Below are positions 1 through 5,269 of a DNA stretch of 5,858 nucleotides, piece by piece. A program made the position numbers and the translations under genes. The DNA lies in contig JAEXXN010000414.1 of NCBI GenBank assembly GCA_023405875.1, positions 1-5,858 of the forward strand. The letters are read 5' to 3'. The notes beneath the pieces were generated by a model. That model worked only from the letters and a program-made list of their open reading frames with translations, was not told the origin of the DNA and did no database searches. Positions within the stretch are counted from its first letter, which is position 1. Each line of letters begins with the position of its first letter. Source of the stretch: Bacillota bacterium (GTDB taxonomy: Bacteria > Bacillota > Clostridia > Lutisporales > Lutisporaceae).

Positions 1-1121
1 TTCTGAGATTCCTGGGCACCGAGATGGATGACAGATACCTGGAGAAAGTCAGGGGGCTTGCCCTCAATCCGGATATAGTAAAGGAAATGGAAAAGAACTT
101 CAGGATCGTTTATACACCCTTGCATGGCACTGGGAACCTTCCGGTAAGGAGGGCCCTGAAGGAAGCAGGCTTCACAAATGTAACGGTGGTGCCTGAGCAG
201 GAGCTGCCGGATATGAACTTCCCAACGGTCAAATACCCCAATCCGGAGGAGCACGAGGCCTTTACCCTGGCCATTGAGCTTGCGAAAAATCAGGATGCCG
301 ACATAATTGTAGGGACCGATCCTGACTGTGACAGAGTTGGTGTGGTGGTAAGGGACACAACAGGGGAATATGTTGTTCTGACAGGGAATCAGACAGGCGC
401 CTTGCTTGTCGATTATATATTGGGCTCCATGGAAAAACAGGGAAGGCTGAATGAGAAAAGCACAATAATAAATACCATAGTTACAGGCAAGCTGGGGGAA
501 AAAATAGCTGAAAGCTATGGAGTATCCACAATATCTGTGCTTACCGGCTTCAAATATATAGCAGAGAAGATAAAGGAATTTGAGAGCAGCGGAAGGGAAT
601 TCCTCTTCGGTTATGAGGAAAGCTACGGATACCTGGCGGGGACCTTTGTAAGGGATAAGGATGCGGTCATGACCTCAATGCTTATCTGTGAAATGGCCGC
701 CTGCTATAAAAAGAGGGGCAAAACCCTGTATGAGGGCCTTCTGGACCTGTACGGCAAATATGGATATTACAAGGAAAGCCTTGCCTCAATAACCTTCAAA
801 GGTAAAGAGGGCATGGAGGAAATGGTTAAGCTGATAAACATCCTGAGGAATGATCCTCCGCAGGAGATAACTGGTGTCAAAGTAACTGAGGTAAGGGATT
901 ATATGGATTACCACGGACCCATAGCACTTCCGAAAGAAAATGTACTCCAATTCATGCTGGAGGACAAATCCTGGTTCTGCATAAGGCCTTCGGGAACAGA
1001 GCCCAAGCTGAAGATATATTTCTCAGTGATAGGGAAAAGCAGTAAAGGGGCAGAAGAAGTGATGGAAGGCCTCAGGGCTTGTGTAGGTGAATTAGTGAAT
1101 ACTGCTCCGGCAGTCTCCTGA
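1..1121 (+). CDS. pgcA: Phosphoglucomutase/phosphomannomutase (alpha-D-phosphohexomutase), 5'-truncated
   Basis: This cytosolic enzyme interconverts hexose 1- and 6-phosphates, feeding sugars into glycolysis or into nucleotide-sugar and cell-wall precursors. The reading frame (first full codon at 3) is open to the left edge, so the true start and the catalytic phosphoserine lie outside the window. An ATG at 24 is internal. Counting from that ATG, the visible motifs are the TPLHGTGN segment (31-38), the Mg-binding loop DPDCDR (99-104), the sugar-recognition segment GYEESYGY (196-203) and the C-terminal phosphate-binding RPSGTEPK (321-328). The sequence follows B. subtilis PgcA closely along its length, including QELPD, PNPEEH and LTGNQTGALL. 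The Mg loop has Cys where Gly or Ala is usual. The gene ends at TGA 1119-1121. No convincing intrinsic terminator follows. The assignment to the mutase family is very secure; the exact sugar preference is inferred. Confidence 0.95.
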   Translation, partial: LRFLGTEMDDRYLEKVRGLALNPDIVKEMEKNFRIVYTPLHGTGNLPVRRALKEAGFTNVTVVPEQELPDMNFPTVKYPNPEEHEAFTLAIELAKNQDADIIVGTDPDCDRVGVVVRDTTGEYVVLTGNQTGALLVDYILGSMEKQGRLNEKSTIINTIVTGKLGEKIAESYGVSTISVLTGFKYIAEKIKEFESSGREFLFGYEESYGYLAGTFVRDKDAVMTSMLICEMAACYKKRGKTLYEGLLDLYGKYGYYKESLASITFKGKEGMEEMVKLINILRNDPPQEITGVKVTEVRDYMDYHGPIALPKENVLQFMLEDKSWFCIRPSGTEPKLKIYFSVIGKSSKGAEEVMEGLRACVGELVNTAPAVS

Positions 1122-1183
1122 AATAAATCAATCTATAGAGCTGGTTCAGCCAGCACAACAGATTAAATTAAAAGAATTATAAA

Positions 1184-1210
1184 GAAGGAAATATTAAGTT
1201 GATATTGAAT
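1184..1210 (+). promoter_or_regulatory. Putative SigH-type promoter of the Spo0F-like gene
   Basis: GAAGGAAAT (1184-1192) matches the SigH -35 consensus RNAGGAWWW at every position. ATTGAAT (1204-1210) matches the -10 consensus RNNGAAT at every position. The spacer is 11 nt, within the accepted 11-12. Transcription would begin near 1217, giving a leader of about 38 nt before the ATG at 1255. In B. subtilis spo0F itself has a SigH promoter, so the context fits. No clear Spo0A box (TGTCGAA-like) was seen beside it. The sigma assignment is inferred from the consensus only. Confidence 0.72.
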
Positions 1211-1254
1211 ATATAGTAGTGCATTGATTAGTTGATTTCGGGGAGGCAGGTACA

Positions 1255-1656
1255 ATGACAGGCAAGAAGCTGCTTGTAGTTGACGACCAGAAGGGTGTCA
1301 GATTTCTTATTAGTGAAATATTCCAGGAAGAGGGCTTTTGTGTTGCTGAAGCCAGCAATTACGAAGAAGCGATAGAGGTAGCGAAAAAGTTCATGCCTGA
1401 TATTGCTCTTGTTGATATGCGGCTGGGCAACAATACAGGTTATGACGGAGGGGATATTGTCAAGGCGTTGAAAATACATATTCCTGAGCTTATACCAATA
1501 GTCGTGACTGCACACAGTGAGCCTGACAAGCTTGATAAGGCGATCAGGAGCGGTGCTGTATACTGCCTGGAAAAGCCCTTTGATGTGGATAGAATCGTAA
1601 GCGTGGTAAACGAACAATTCGATAAACATTCATATATTTTCAAGGACTACGAATAA
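1255..1656 (+). CDS. Stand-alone response-regulator receiver protein, Spo0F-like
   Basis: This 133-aa protein is a single receiver (REC) domain with no output domain, expected to pass a phosphoryl group between a sensor kinase and a downstream partner in the cytosol. Acidic pocket residues D10 and D11, phosphoacceptor D54, T85 and K107 (in KPFD) are all present. It resembles B. subtilis Spo0F more than a generic CheY: Q12, G14, R16, L18 and E21 coincide with Spo0F residues known for kinase/Spo0B contact, and KPFDVD matches KPFDID. Two differences are a loop after D54 about three residues longer (GNNTGYDGG region) and a longer C-terminus (133 versus 124 aa). The start at 1255 has GGGGAGG at 1240-1246, 8 nt upstream. 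The gene is preceded by a SigH-type promoter and appears monocistronic, since kal has its own promoter. The receiver call is certain; a true phosphorelay role is inferred. Confidence 0.9.
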   Translation: MTGKKLLVVDDQKGVRFLISEIFQEEGFCVAEASNYEEAIEVAKKFMPDIALVDMRLGNNTGYDGGDIVKALKIHIPELIPIVVTAHSEPDKLDKAIRSGAVYCLEKPFDVDRIVSVVNEQFDKHSYIFKDYE

Positions 1657-1696
1657 CTATAACATATATCATTAAGGCAACCGCCAAAGAAATGCT

Positions 1697-1725
1697 TTGC
1701 AGAATTTTTGTCAATATTGTATAAT
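1697..1725 (+). promoter_or_regulatory. Sigma-A promoter of kal (and probably kce)
   Basis: TTGCAG (1697-1702) is separated by exactly 17 nt from a consensus TATAAT (1720-1725). Transcription would begin near 1732, leaving a leader of about 25 nt. An in-frame TTG at 1697 upstream of kal overlaps this promoter, which supports the downstream ATG at 1757 as the real start. Confidence 0.75.
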
Positions 1726-1756
1726 GGACTTCGCAAAATACAGAGGAGGAATAAAA

Positions 1757-2140
1757 ATGGAAAAGGTAACTATAAGACTTAGAATGAGTGCACATGATGC
1801 ACATTACGGCGGAAATTTGGTTGATGGAGCAAGAATGCTGGGTTTGTTCGGAGACGTTGCTACCGAGCTTCTTATAAGAAATGACGGGGATGAAGGCCTG
1901 TTCTGTGCCTATGACAGTGTTGAGTTTCTTGCACCGGTATTTGCAGGGGACTATATAGAAGCAGAGGGCGAAATAGTAAATGTCGGCAATACATCAAGAA
2001 AGATGAAATTTGAAGCCAGAAAAGTCATACAGGCTAGAACTGATATAAATGATTCGGCAGCAGAAGTGATCGAAACCCCAATAGTTGTGTGCAGAGCAAG
2101 CGGAACCTGCGTAGTACCGAAAGATAAGCAGCGGCTCTAA
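1757..2140 (+). CDS. kal: 3-aminobutyryl-CoA ammonia-lyase (hotdog fold)
   Basis: Kal converts L-3-aminobutyryl-CoA to crotonyl-CoA and ammonia in anaerobic lysine fermentation, and acts in the cytosol. The 127-aa product has the family's expected size for a single hotdog domain. Recognisable segments are MSAHDAHYGG (10-19), LVDGARMLGLFGD (21-33), ELLIRNDGDEGLF (37-49), VEFLAPVFAGDYIEAEG (55-71), NTSRKMKFEA (78-87) and the C-terminal GTCVVP (116-121). The ATG at 1757 is chosen because AGAGGAGG (1742-1749) sits 7 nt upstream and because further in-frame codons upstream run into the promoter. The next gene, kce, makes this enzyme's substrate, which strongly supports the call. The stop codon lies in the loop of a perfect hairpin. 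The other steps of the pathway are absent from the window, so the physiological direction or substrate could differ. Confidence 0.9.
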   Translation: MEKVTIRLRMSAHDAHYGGNLVDGARMLGLFGDVATELLIRNDGDEGLFCAYDSVEFLAPVFAGDYIEAEGEIVNVGNTSRKMKFEARKVIQARTDINDSAAEVIETPIVVCRASGTCVVPKDKQRL

Positions 2141-2151
2141 CCCGCCGCTGC
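2128..2151 (+). other. GC-rich hairpin spanning the kal stop codon
   Basis: GCAGCGGC (2128-2135) pairs perfectly with GCCGCTGC (2144-2151), and the 8-nt loop contains the kal TAA (2138-2140). There is no T-run afterwards, so it is not a normal intrinsic terminator. It may stabilise the 3' end of kal mRNA or form part of a longer structured spacer. The pairing is seen directly; any function is inferred. Confidence 0.55.
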
Positions 2152-2157
2152 AGTCAC

Positions 2158-2238
2158 TGGTCATTAGAGTAGGGAACGGTTCCAAACCGTTCCGCAGAGT
2201 CTTCAAAGGACTACCCTAAAGCTAGAAACTGGTGACCA
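2158..2238 (+). other. Candidate structured RNA or palindromic element between kal and kce
   Basis: An outer stem pairs 2158-2167 with 2229-2238 (TGGTCATTAG with CTGGTGACCA, 10 bp including two G-U). Inside it, TAGGG (2170-2174) can pair with CCCTA (2214-2218), in competition at two bases with a perfect 9-bp hairpin: GGAACGGTT (2173-2181), loop CCA, AACCGTTCC (2185-2193). A further hairpin pairs AGTCTT (2198-2203) with AGGACT (2207-2212), loop CAA. Together these form a branched fold ending 13 nt before the kce ribosome binding site (2252-2260). I see no anti-Shine-Dalgarno segment and no T-run, so neither translational nor transcriptional switching is evident. It does not match the riboswitch cores I know, including lysine and glycine. 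It could instead be a dispersed palindromic repeat, because GTAGGGAACG recurs at 5638. Confidence 0.45.
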
Positions 2239-2269
2239 ATAAATTACGACCAAAAGGAGGATTTTACTT

Positions 2270-3085
2270 ATGGATAAATTAATAATTACAGCATGTCTTA
2301 CAGGAGCGGAAGTGACAAGGGAGCAGCAGCCCAATCTTCCAATCAGCCCCGATGAAATAGCAGAAGCAGCATACCAGGCCTGGAAGGCAGGTGCGTCAAT
2401 AGCTCATGTGCATGCCAGAAAGCCTGACGGTACGCCTACCCAGGATATCGAGGTTTACAGAGAGATAAAGGAAAAGGTCGCCAAGAAATGTGATATAATA
2501 TTCCAGCCTTCCACCGGAGGCGCTGTATGGCATTCCAAGGAAGAAAGGATACAGCCTGTATATTTGAAGCCTGAAATGGCATCCCTGAGCACAGGTACTT
2601 GTAATTTTGGGCCTGATGTATTCATGAATACAGAGGAATATATGGAAAGCTTTGCAAAGATCATGAAGGAAAATGGGGTTAAGCCTGAAATTGAAATATT
2701 TGAAAAGGGTATGATCGACAATGCCTTGAGACTGGTAAAAAAAGGTCTTGTCACACTGCCTATACATTTTGACTTTGTATTGGGCGTACCGGGAGCATTG
2801 CCGGGAGAACCAAGAGACCTTATGTACCTTGTCAACAGCATTCCTGCAGGCTGCACCTGGACAGTGGCAGGTATAGGAAGAGCCGAGCTTCCTCTCGGAG
2901 TAATGGCTATAGTTATGGGCGGACATGTAAGAGTAGGCTTTGAGGATAACATATTCTATTCAAAGGGCGTGGTCGCAGAGTCCAATGCCCAGCTGGTAGA
3001 AAGGATCGCAAGAATTGCGAAGGAATGCGGCAGAGAAGTGGCAACCCCGAATGAAGCAAGGAAAATACTGGGTCTTGCCCACTGA
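2270..3085 (+). CDS. kce: 3-keto-5-aminohexanoate cleavage enzyme (BKACE family)
   Basis: Kce is a zinc-dependent acyltransferase that converts 3-keto-5-aminohexanoate plus acetyl-CoA into acetoacetate and 3-aminobutyryl-CoA, the substrate of the adjacent Kal. The 271-aa product spans the whole TIM-barrel family length. The metal-binding HxH is H46 and H48 (AHVHAR), and the distal acidic pair is E225-D226 in GFEDN. E14 (TGAE), S81 (PSTGGA) and R221 (VRVGFEDN) fit the catalytic positions described for characterised Kce. Other family segments are LPIHFDFVLGVPG (163-175) and VAGIGRAELP (199-208). AAAAGGAGG (2252-2260) lies 9 nt before the ATG. Transcription probably comes from the kal promoter through the structured spacer, since no promoter is obvious in the gap. 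BKACE enzymes have several substrates; pairing with kal makes the lysine-pathway role the best call. Confidence 0.92.
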   Translation: MDKLIITACLTGAEVTREQQPNLPISPDEIAEAAYQAWKAGASIAHVHARKPDGTPTQDIEVYREIKEKVAKKCDIIFQPSTGGAVWHSKEERIQPVYLKPEMASLSTGTCNFGPDVFMNTEEYMESFAKIMKENGVKPEIEIFEKGMIDNALRLVKKGLVTLPIHFDFVLGVPGALPGEPRDLMYLVNSIPAGCTWTVAGIGRAELPLGVMAIVMGGHVRVGFEDNIFYSKGVVAESNAQLVERIARIAKECGREVATPNEARKILGLAH

Positions 3086-3125
3086 TTCCGGAGCAAAGCC
3101 CAGGACGCCGTTCCGAACCCTTCGG
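3068..3125 (+). other. Hairpins at the kce 3' end; no T-tract
   Basis: CTGGGTCTTGC (3068-3078) pairs with GCAAAGCCCAG (3093-3103) with one C-A mismatch and one G-U. The 14-nt loop holds the kce TGA (3083-3085). A second small hairpin follows, CCGAA (3113-3117) with TTCGG (3121-3125). The sequence afterwards (TAAAATCATT) is not a U-tract, so intrinsic termination is doubtful. Transcription may read through or end by Rho. Confidence 0.4.
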
Positions 3126-3144
3126 TAAAATCATTAAATATTCA

Positions 3145-3171
3145 AAAGGATTTTTAAACTCTATGTAGAAT
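3145..3171 (+). promoter_or_regulatory. Putative SigH-type promoter of the cysteine-rich gene
   Basis: AAAGGATTT (3145-3153) matches RNAGGAWWW fully and GTAGAAT (3165-3171) matches RNNGAAT fully, with an 11-nt spacer. The spacing is the same as at the Spo0F-like gene. Transcription would start near 3178, about 22 nt before the GTG at 3200. The assignment rests on consensus match and position only. Confidence 0.7.
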
Positions 3172-3184
3172 AGTATTAAGTATA

Positions 3185-3196
3185 GGGGGAGGTGAT
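3185..3196 (+). promoter_or_regulatory. Strong ribosome binding site selecting a GTG start
   Basis: GGGGGAGGTGAT contains nearly the full complement of the 16S rRNA 3' end. Its GGAGG core (3188-3192) lies 7 nt before GTG 3200-3202. This fixes the GTG start of the cysteine-rich protein, for which no ATG is available nearby. Confidence 0.8.
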
Positions 3197-3199
3197 ATC

Positions 3200-3574
3200 G
3201 TGCTTTTTGATACGAATATCAGTGCGGCGGTGCGATGCAAATATTGCGGGAAGCTAATAATCAGAGACATTTCTCTTTTCAATCTTTCAAAAAACAGCTT
3301 ACATGAGGAACACTGTGATTGCGGCAATAGCATATTCAAAATAAAAAGCAGCGATTCAAAGACCTTCTGCTTATACATCAATTGTATAGCCTGTGACAAG
3401 GAACACCTTTTCGTGTTCAACTCAAGGCAGGTTTTAAGCGAAAAAGTAAAAATCCTGAGCTGCCCCAACAGCAGATTGGACATTGCCTTTGTCGGCAACC
3501 GGAAGCTGGTAAGAGAGGTGGCCATAAAATTCCAGAAGGATCTGCAAGAGCTGATAAAAGTACTTGAAGTGTAG
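3200..3574 (+). CDS. Uncharacterised cysteine-rich, zinc-ribbon-like protein
   Basis: I do not recognise this 124-aa family. It has an N-terminal knuckle CKYC (C13, C16), then HCDC (H38, C39, C41), then C57, C62 and C65 (CIAC) with H69, and a single C88 in SCPNS. This layout suggests one or two zinc-ribbon modules, with C13/C16 and C39/C41 as one likely four-cysteine site. The C-terminal 25 residues (KLVREVAIKFQKDLQELIKVLEV) look like an amphipathic helix suited to oligomerisation or partner binding. There is no signal peptide or membrane segment, so it is probably cytosolic. It starts at GTG 3200 behind a very strong ribosome binding site and a SigH-type promoter, and ends at TAG just before a probable terminator, so it appears to be a single-gene unit upstream of rho. 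A nucleic-acid-binding or redox/zinc-sensing role is possible, but I assign no function. Confidence 0.85.
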   Translation: MLFDTNISAAVRCKYCGKLIIRDISLFNLSKNSLHEEHCDCGNSIFKIKSSDSKTFCLYINCIACDKEHLFVFNSRQVLSEKVKILSCPNSRLDIAFVGNRKLVREVAIKFQKDLQELIKVLEV

Positions 3575-3578
3575 CTTA

Positions 3579-3625
3579 GGGCACGGGTATGATGGATAAC
3601 ACCGGATACTCGTGTCTAATATTTT
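3579..3625 (+). terminator. Probable Rho-independent terminator of the cysteine-rich gene
   Basis: CACGGGTAT (3582-3590) pairs with ATACTCGTG (3606-3614), one G-U included. The stem extends outward through G3581-T3615, G3580-C3616 and G3579-T3617. The loop is 15 nt. TAATATTTT (3617-3625) provides an imperfect U-rich tail. It lies 5 nt after the TAG and separates this gene from the rho promoter. Confidence 0.6.
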
Positions 3626-3646
3626 AACTGAAAAAATTAAAATGTC

Positions 3647-3675
3647 TTGCATAAATTGTTAATTTGTATTATATT
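3647..3675 (+). promoter_or_regulatory. Sigma-A promoter of rho
   Basis: TTGCAT (3647-3652) and TATATT (3670-3675) are 17 nt apart in very AT-rich DNA. Transcription would start near 3682, giving a leader of only about 34 nt before the TTG. That leaves little room for leader-based autoregulation. Overlapping alternatives for the -10 (TATTAT, TATAAA) have poorer spacing. Confidence 0.6.
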
Positions 3676-3700
3676 ATAAAAATTGGAAATAATTTTATAA

Positions 3701-3707
3701 AGAGGTG
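3701..3707 (+). promoter_or_regulatory. Ribosome binding site selecting a TTG start for rho
   Basis: AGAGGTG is 8 nt before TTG 3716-3718. The next in-frame ATG (3728) would be 20 nt away, too far, and would cut into the conserved start of the Rho_N domain. The TTG is therefore the likely initiator. Confidence 0.72.
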
Positions 3708-3715
3708 ATAGCAGG

Positions 3716-5125
3716 TTGAATGAACTGATGGAAAAGAGCATGATTGAGCTGAGAGAGCTTGCGAAATCAATGGATATCAAAAGCTATTACAAGCTCAAGA
3801 AGGATGAACTTGTAACTGAAATAATGAAGAAAATAGAAGAAGCAAAAATTGCACAGGGAATCATGAAACCAGTTGCCAAAGAAGAAAAGCCTCAGGAGCC
3901 GAACAGAACGGAAAAGGCCGTTGAAGAAGTATTTGTCAAAAAGGAAGCTCCGGAAAAGCCTTTGAGCGAAGAGGAAAAGAAATTCCTGGAGAGTAAGGAT
4001 GTTGAAAAGGGCGGAAGAGCAGACGGCATACTGGAAATACTCCCTGACGGTTTTGGTTTTCTCAGATCGGATAACTATCAGTCCGGTGACAGGGACACAT
4101 ACATATCTCCATCGCAAATAAGACGATTTAACTTAAGGACCGGTGACAGAATAGCAGGTATCACCAGGGCTCCCAAGGAAGGAGAAAAATTCCCCGCACT
4201 TCTTTATGTTCAGGGAGTAAATGGAGATAATCCGGAGAGCGTAATCAGAAGGCCATATTTTGAAGATCTTACACCTATATACCCCAATAAAAAAATTGTT
4301 CTTGAAAGCAATCCCAAAGACTTATCCACAAGGCTTATTGACCTTCTCGCACCCATAGGCATGGGGCAGAGGGGCTTGGTCGTATCACCTCCGAAGGCAG
4401 GGAAGACAATTCTTTTGAAAAAAATCGCCAACAGTATCACACAAAACTACCCGCAGATTGAATTGATAGTATTGCTGATTGATGAGCGGCCTGAAGAAGT
4501 AACCGATATGAAAAGGTCTATCAATGGGGATGTCATATATTCTACCTTTGATGAGATGCCGGAAAATCACTGCAAGGTTGCCGAGATGGTTCTGGAGAGA
4601 GCCAAGCGCCTTGTAGAGCAGAAGAAGGATGTGGTGATTCTGCTGGACAGCATTACAAGGCTTGCCAGAGCATACAACCTGACTATATCACCCACCGGAA
4701 GGACTCTTTCCGGAGGACTTGATCCGGGAGCCCTGTACAAGCCGAAGAAATTTTTCGGTGCCGCCAGAAATATAGAAGAGGGCGGAAGTCTGACCATTCT
4801 TGCCACTGCGCTGGTGGATACCGGCAGCAGGATGGATGATGTCATATATGAAGAGTTCAAAGGCACCGGCAACATGGAAGTGCACCTGGACAGAAAGCTT
4901 TCGGAAAAGAGGATATTCCCGGCAATAGATATGAACCGTTCTGGTACAAGAAGGGAAGAAATGCTTCTCAGCTCAAGGGAGTACGAAACCGTCATGTCTA
5001 TAAGAAGGGCCTTCAGCAGCGGTTCAAACTCCGAAGTGACGGAATATCTGATAAACAAGCTTGTACATACCAGGAACAACGAGGAATTCATAGAAGCGAT
5101 AAAATTTGCCAATTTCAGGGATTAA
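3716..5125 (+). CDS. rho: Transcription termination factor Rho
   Basis: Rho is a homohexameric RNA-dependent ATPase/translocase that ends transcription at untranslated RNA. The 469-aa protein has a helical Rho_N domain (about 2-40), a charged Lys/Glu/Pro-rich linker (about 45-98), a cold-shock-like primary RNA-binding domain (about 100-170, with DGFGFLR 111-117 and SPSQIRRFNLRTGD 131-144) and the RecA-like motor. Motor motifs are the Walker A SPPKAGKT (224-231), catalytic LLIDERPEE (253-261), Walker B VVILLD (306-311), Q-loop region (322-334), R-loop EEFKGTGNME (379-388) and NRSGTRREE (407-415). The Walker A has Ser where E. coli has Ala. E257/R258 and L254 match the E. coli positions contacted by bicyclomycin, so drug sensitivity is plausible. 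The linker makes it longer than E. coli Rho (419 aa). Translation starts at TTG. Downstream, rpmE and tdk follow in the usual clostridial order. Confidence 0.98.
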   Translation: MNELMEKSMIELRELAKSMDIKSYYKLKKDELVTEIMKKIEEAKIAQGIMKPVAKEEKPQEPNRTEKAVEEVFVKKEAPEKPLSEEEKKFLESKDVEKGGRADGILEILPDGFGFLRSDNYQSGDRDTYISPSQIRRFNLRTGDRIAGITRAPKEGEKFPALLYVQGVNGDNPESVIRRPYFEDLTPIYPNKKIVLESNPKDLSTRLIDLLAPIGMGQRGLVVSPPKAGKTILLKKIANSITQNYPQIELIVLLIDERPEEVTDMKRSINGDVIYSTFDEMPENHCKVAEMVLERAKRLVEQKKDVVILLDSITRLARAYNLTISPTGRTLSGGLDPGALYKPKKFFGAARNIEEGGSLTILATALVDTGSRMDDVIYEEFKGTGNMEVHLDRKLSEKRIFPAIDMNRSGTRREEMLLSSREYETVMSIRRAFSSGSNSEVTEYLINKLVHTRNNEEFIEAIKFANFRD

Positions 5126-5135
5126 CTGAAGGGCA
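5107..5135 (+). other. Weak hairpin spanning the rho stop codon
   Basis: TTCAG (5114-5118) pairs with CTGAA (5126-5130), with the TAA (5123-5125) in the loop. TGCC (5107-5110) can pair with GGCA (5132-5135) across a small internal loop. CTTTATTC follows, a poor U-tract. It might be a weak terminator. The remainder of the gap to the rpmE promoter (about 5140-5230) is AT-rich and I see nothing definite in it. Confidence 0.3.
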
Positions 5136-5234
5136 CTTTATTCATATATAATACAGACAAGCCTCATGTAATAATTTCTATTTTCAGGGGAAAATATATT
5201 AAGTTAATAAGCAAAGCAGCAGTACAAAAAATAT

Positions 5235-5263
5235 TTGCCAAGTATGAAATTCTATGCTAAAAT
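5235..5263 (+). promoter_or_regulatory. Sigma-A promoter of rpmE with extended -10
   Basis: TTGCCA (5235-5240) and TAAAAT (5258-5263) are separated by 17 nt, and TGC immediately before the -10 makes it an extended -10 element. Transcription would start near 5270, exactly where a strong hairpin begins. The leader to the ATG is about 104 nt. Confidence 0.72.
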
Positions 5264-5269
5264 ATATAC

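Noticed and set aside
1140..1154. Hairpin GCTGG-TTCAG-CCAGC after the sugar mutase gene as a terminator
   Set aside because: Only 5 bp and followed by ACAACAGATT, with no U-tract; too weak for an intrinsic terminator.
1686..1710. CAAAG-AAATG-CTTTG hairpin followed by ATTTTTG as a terminator for the receiver gene
   Set aside because: The stem is 5 AT-rich pairs, and the sequence is better explained as the -35 and spacer of the kal promoter.
1697..1756. N-terminal 20-residue extension of Kal from an in-frame TTG
   Set aside because: The segment overlaps the promoter, has no ribosome binding site, and the ATG at 1757 has AGAGGAGG at ideal spacing and gives the family length.
2175..2191. tRNA-like T-arm (AACGG-TTCCAAA-CCGTT)
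   Set aside because: A 5-bp stem with a 7-nt TTC loop resembles a T-arm, but the loop has C at the usual purine position and no acceptor, D or anticodon arms are present.
2396..2952. Long open frames on the minus strand opposite kce
   Set aside because: They overlap a strongly conserved gene, have no ribosome binding site or recognisable product, and fit antisense shadow frames.
3083..3154. Read-through or selenocysteine extension at the kce TGA, which lies in a hairpin loop and is followed by 23 open codons
   Set aside because: The protein already ends at the normal family C-terminus (KILGL region), and the hairpin straddles the TGA rather than following it as a SECIS would.
4695..4713. 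Inverted repeat CCGGAA-N7-TTCCGG inside rho
   Set aside because: It lies in the conserved Q-loop coding region, so coding constraint explains it, and nothing indicates a regulatory site.
4567..5112. 181-codon open frame on the minus strand opposite rho
   Set aside because: It lies entirely within the conserved rho motor region and its translation resembles no protein; a shadow of codon bias.
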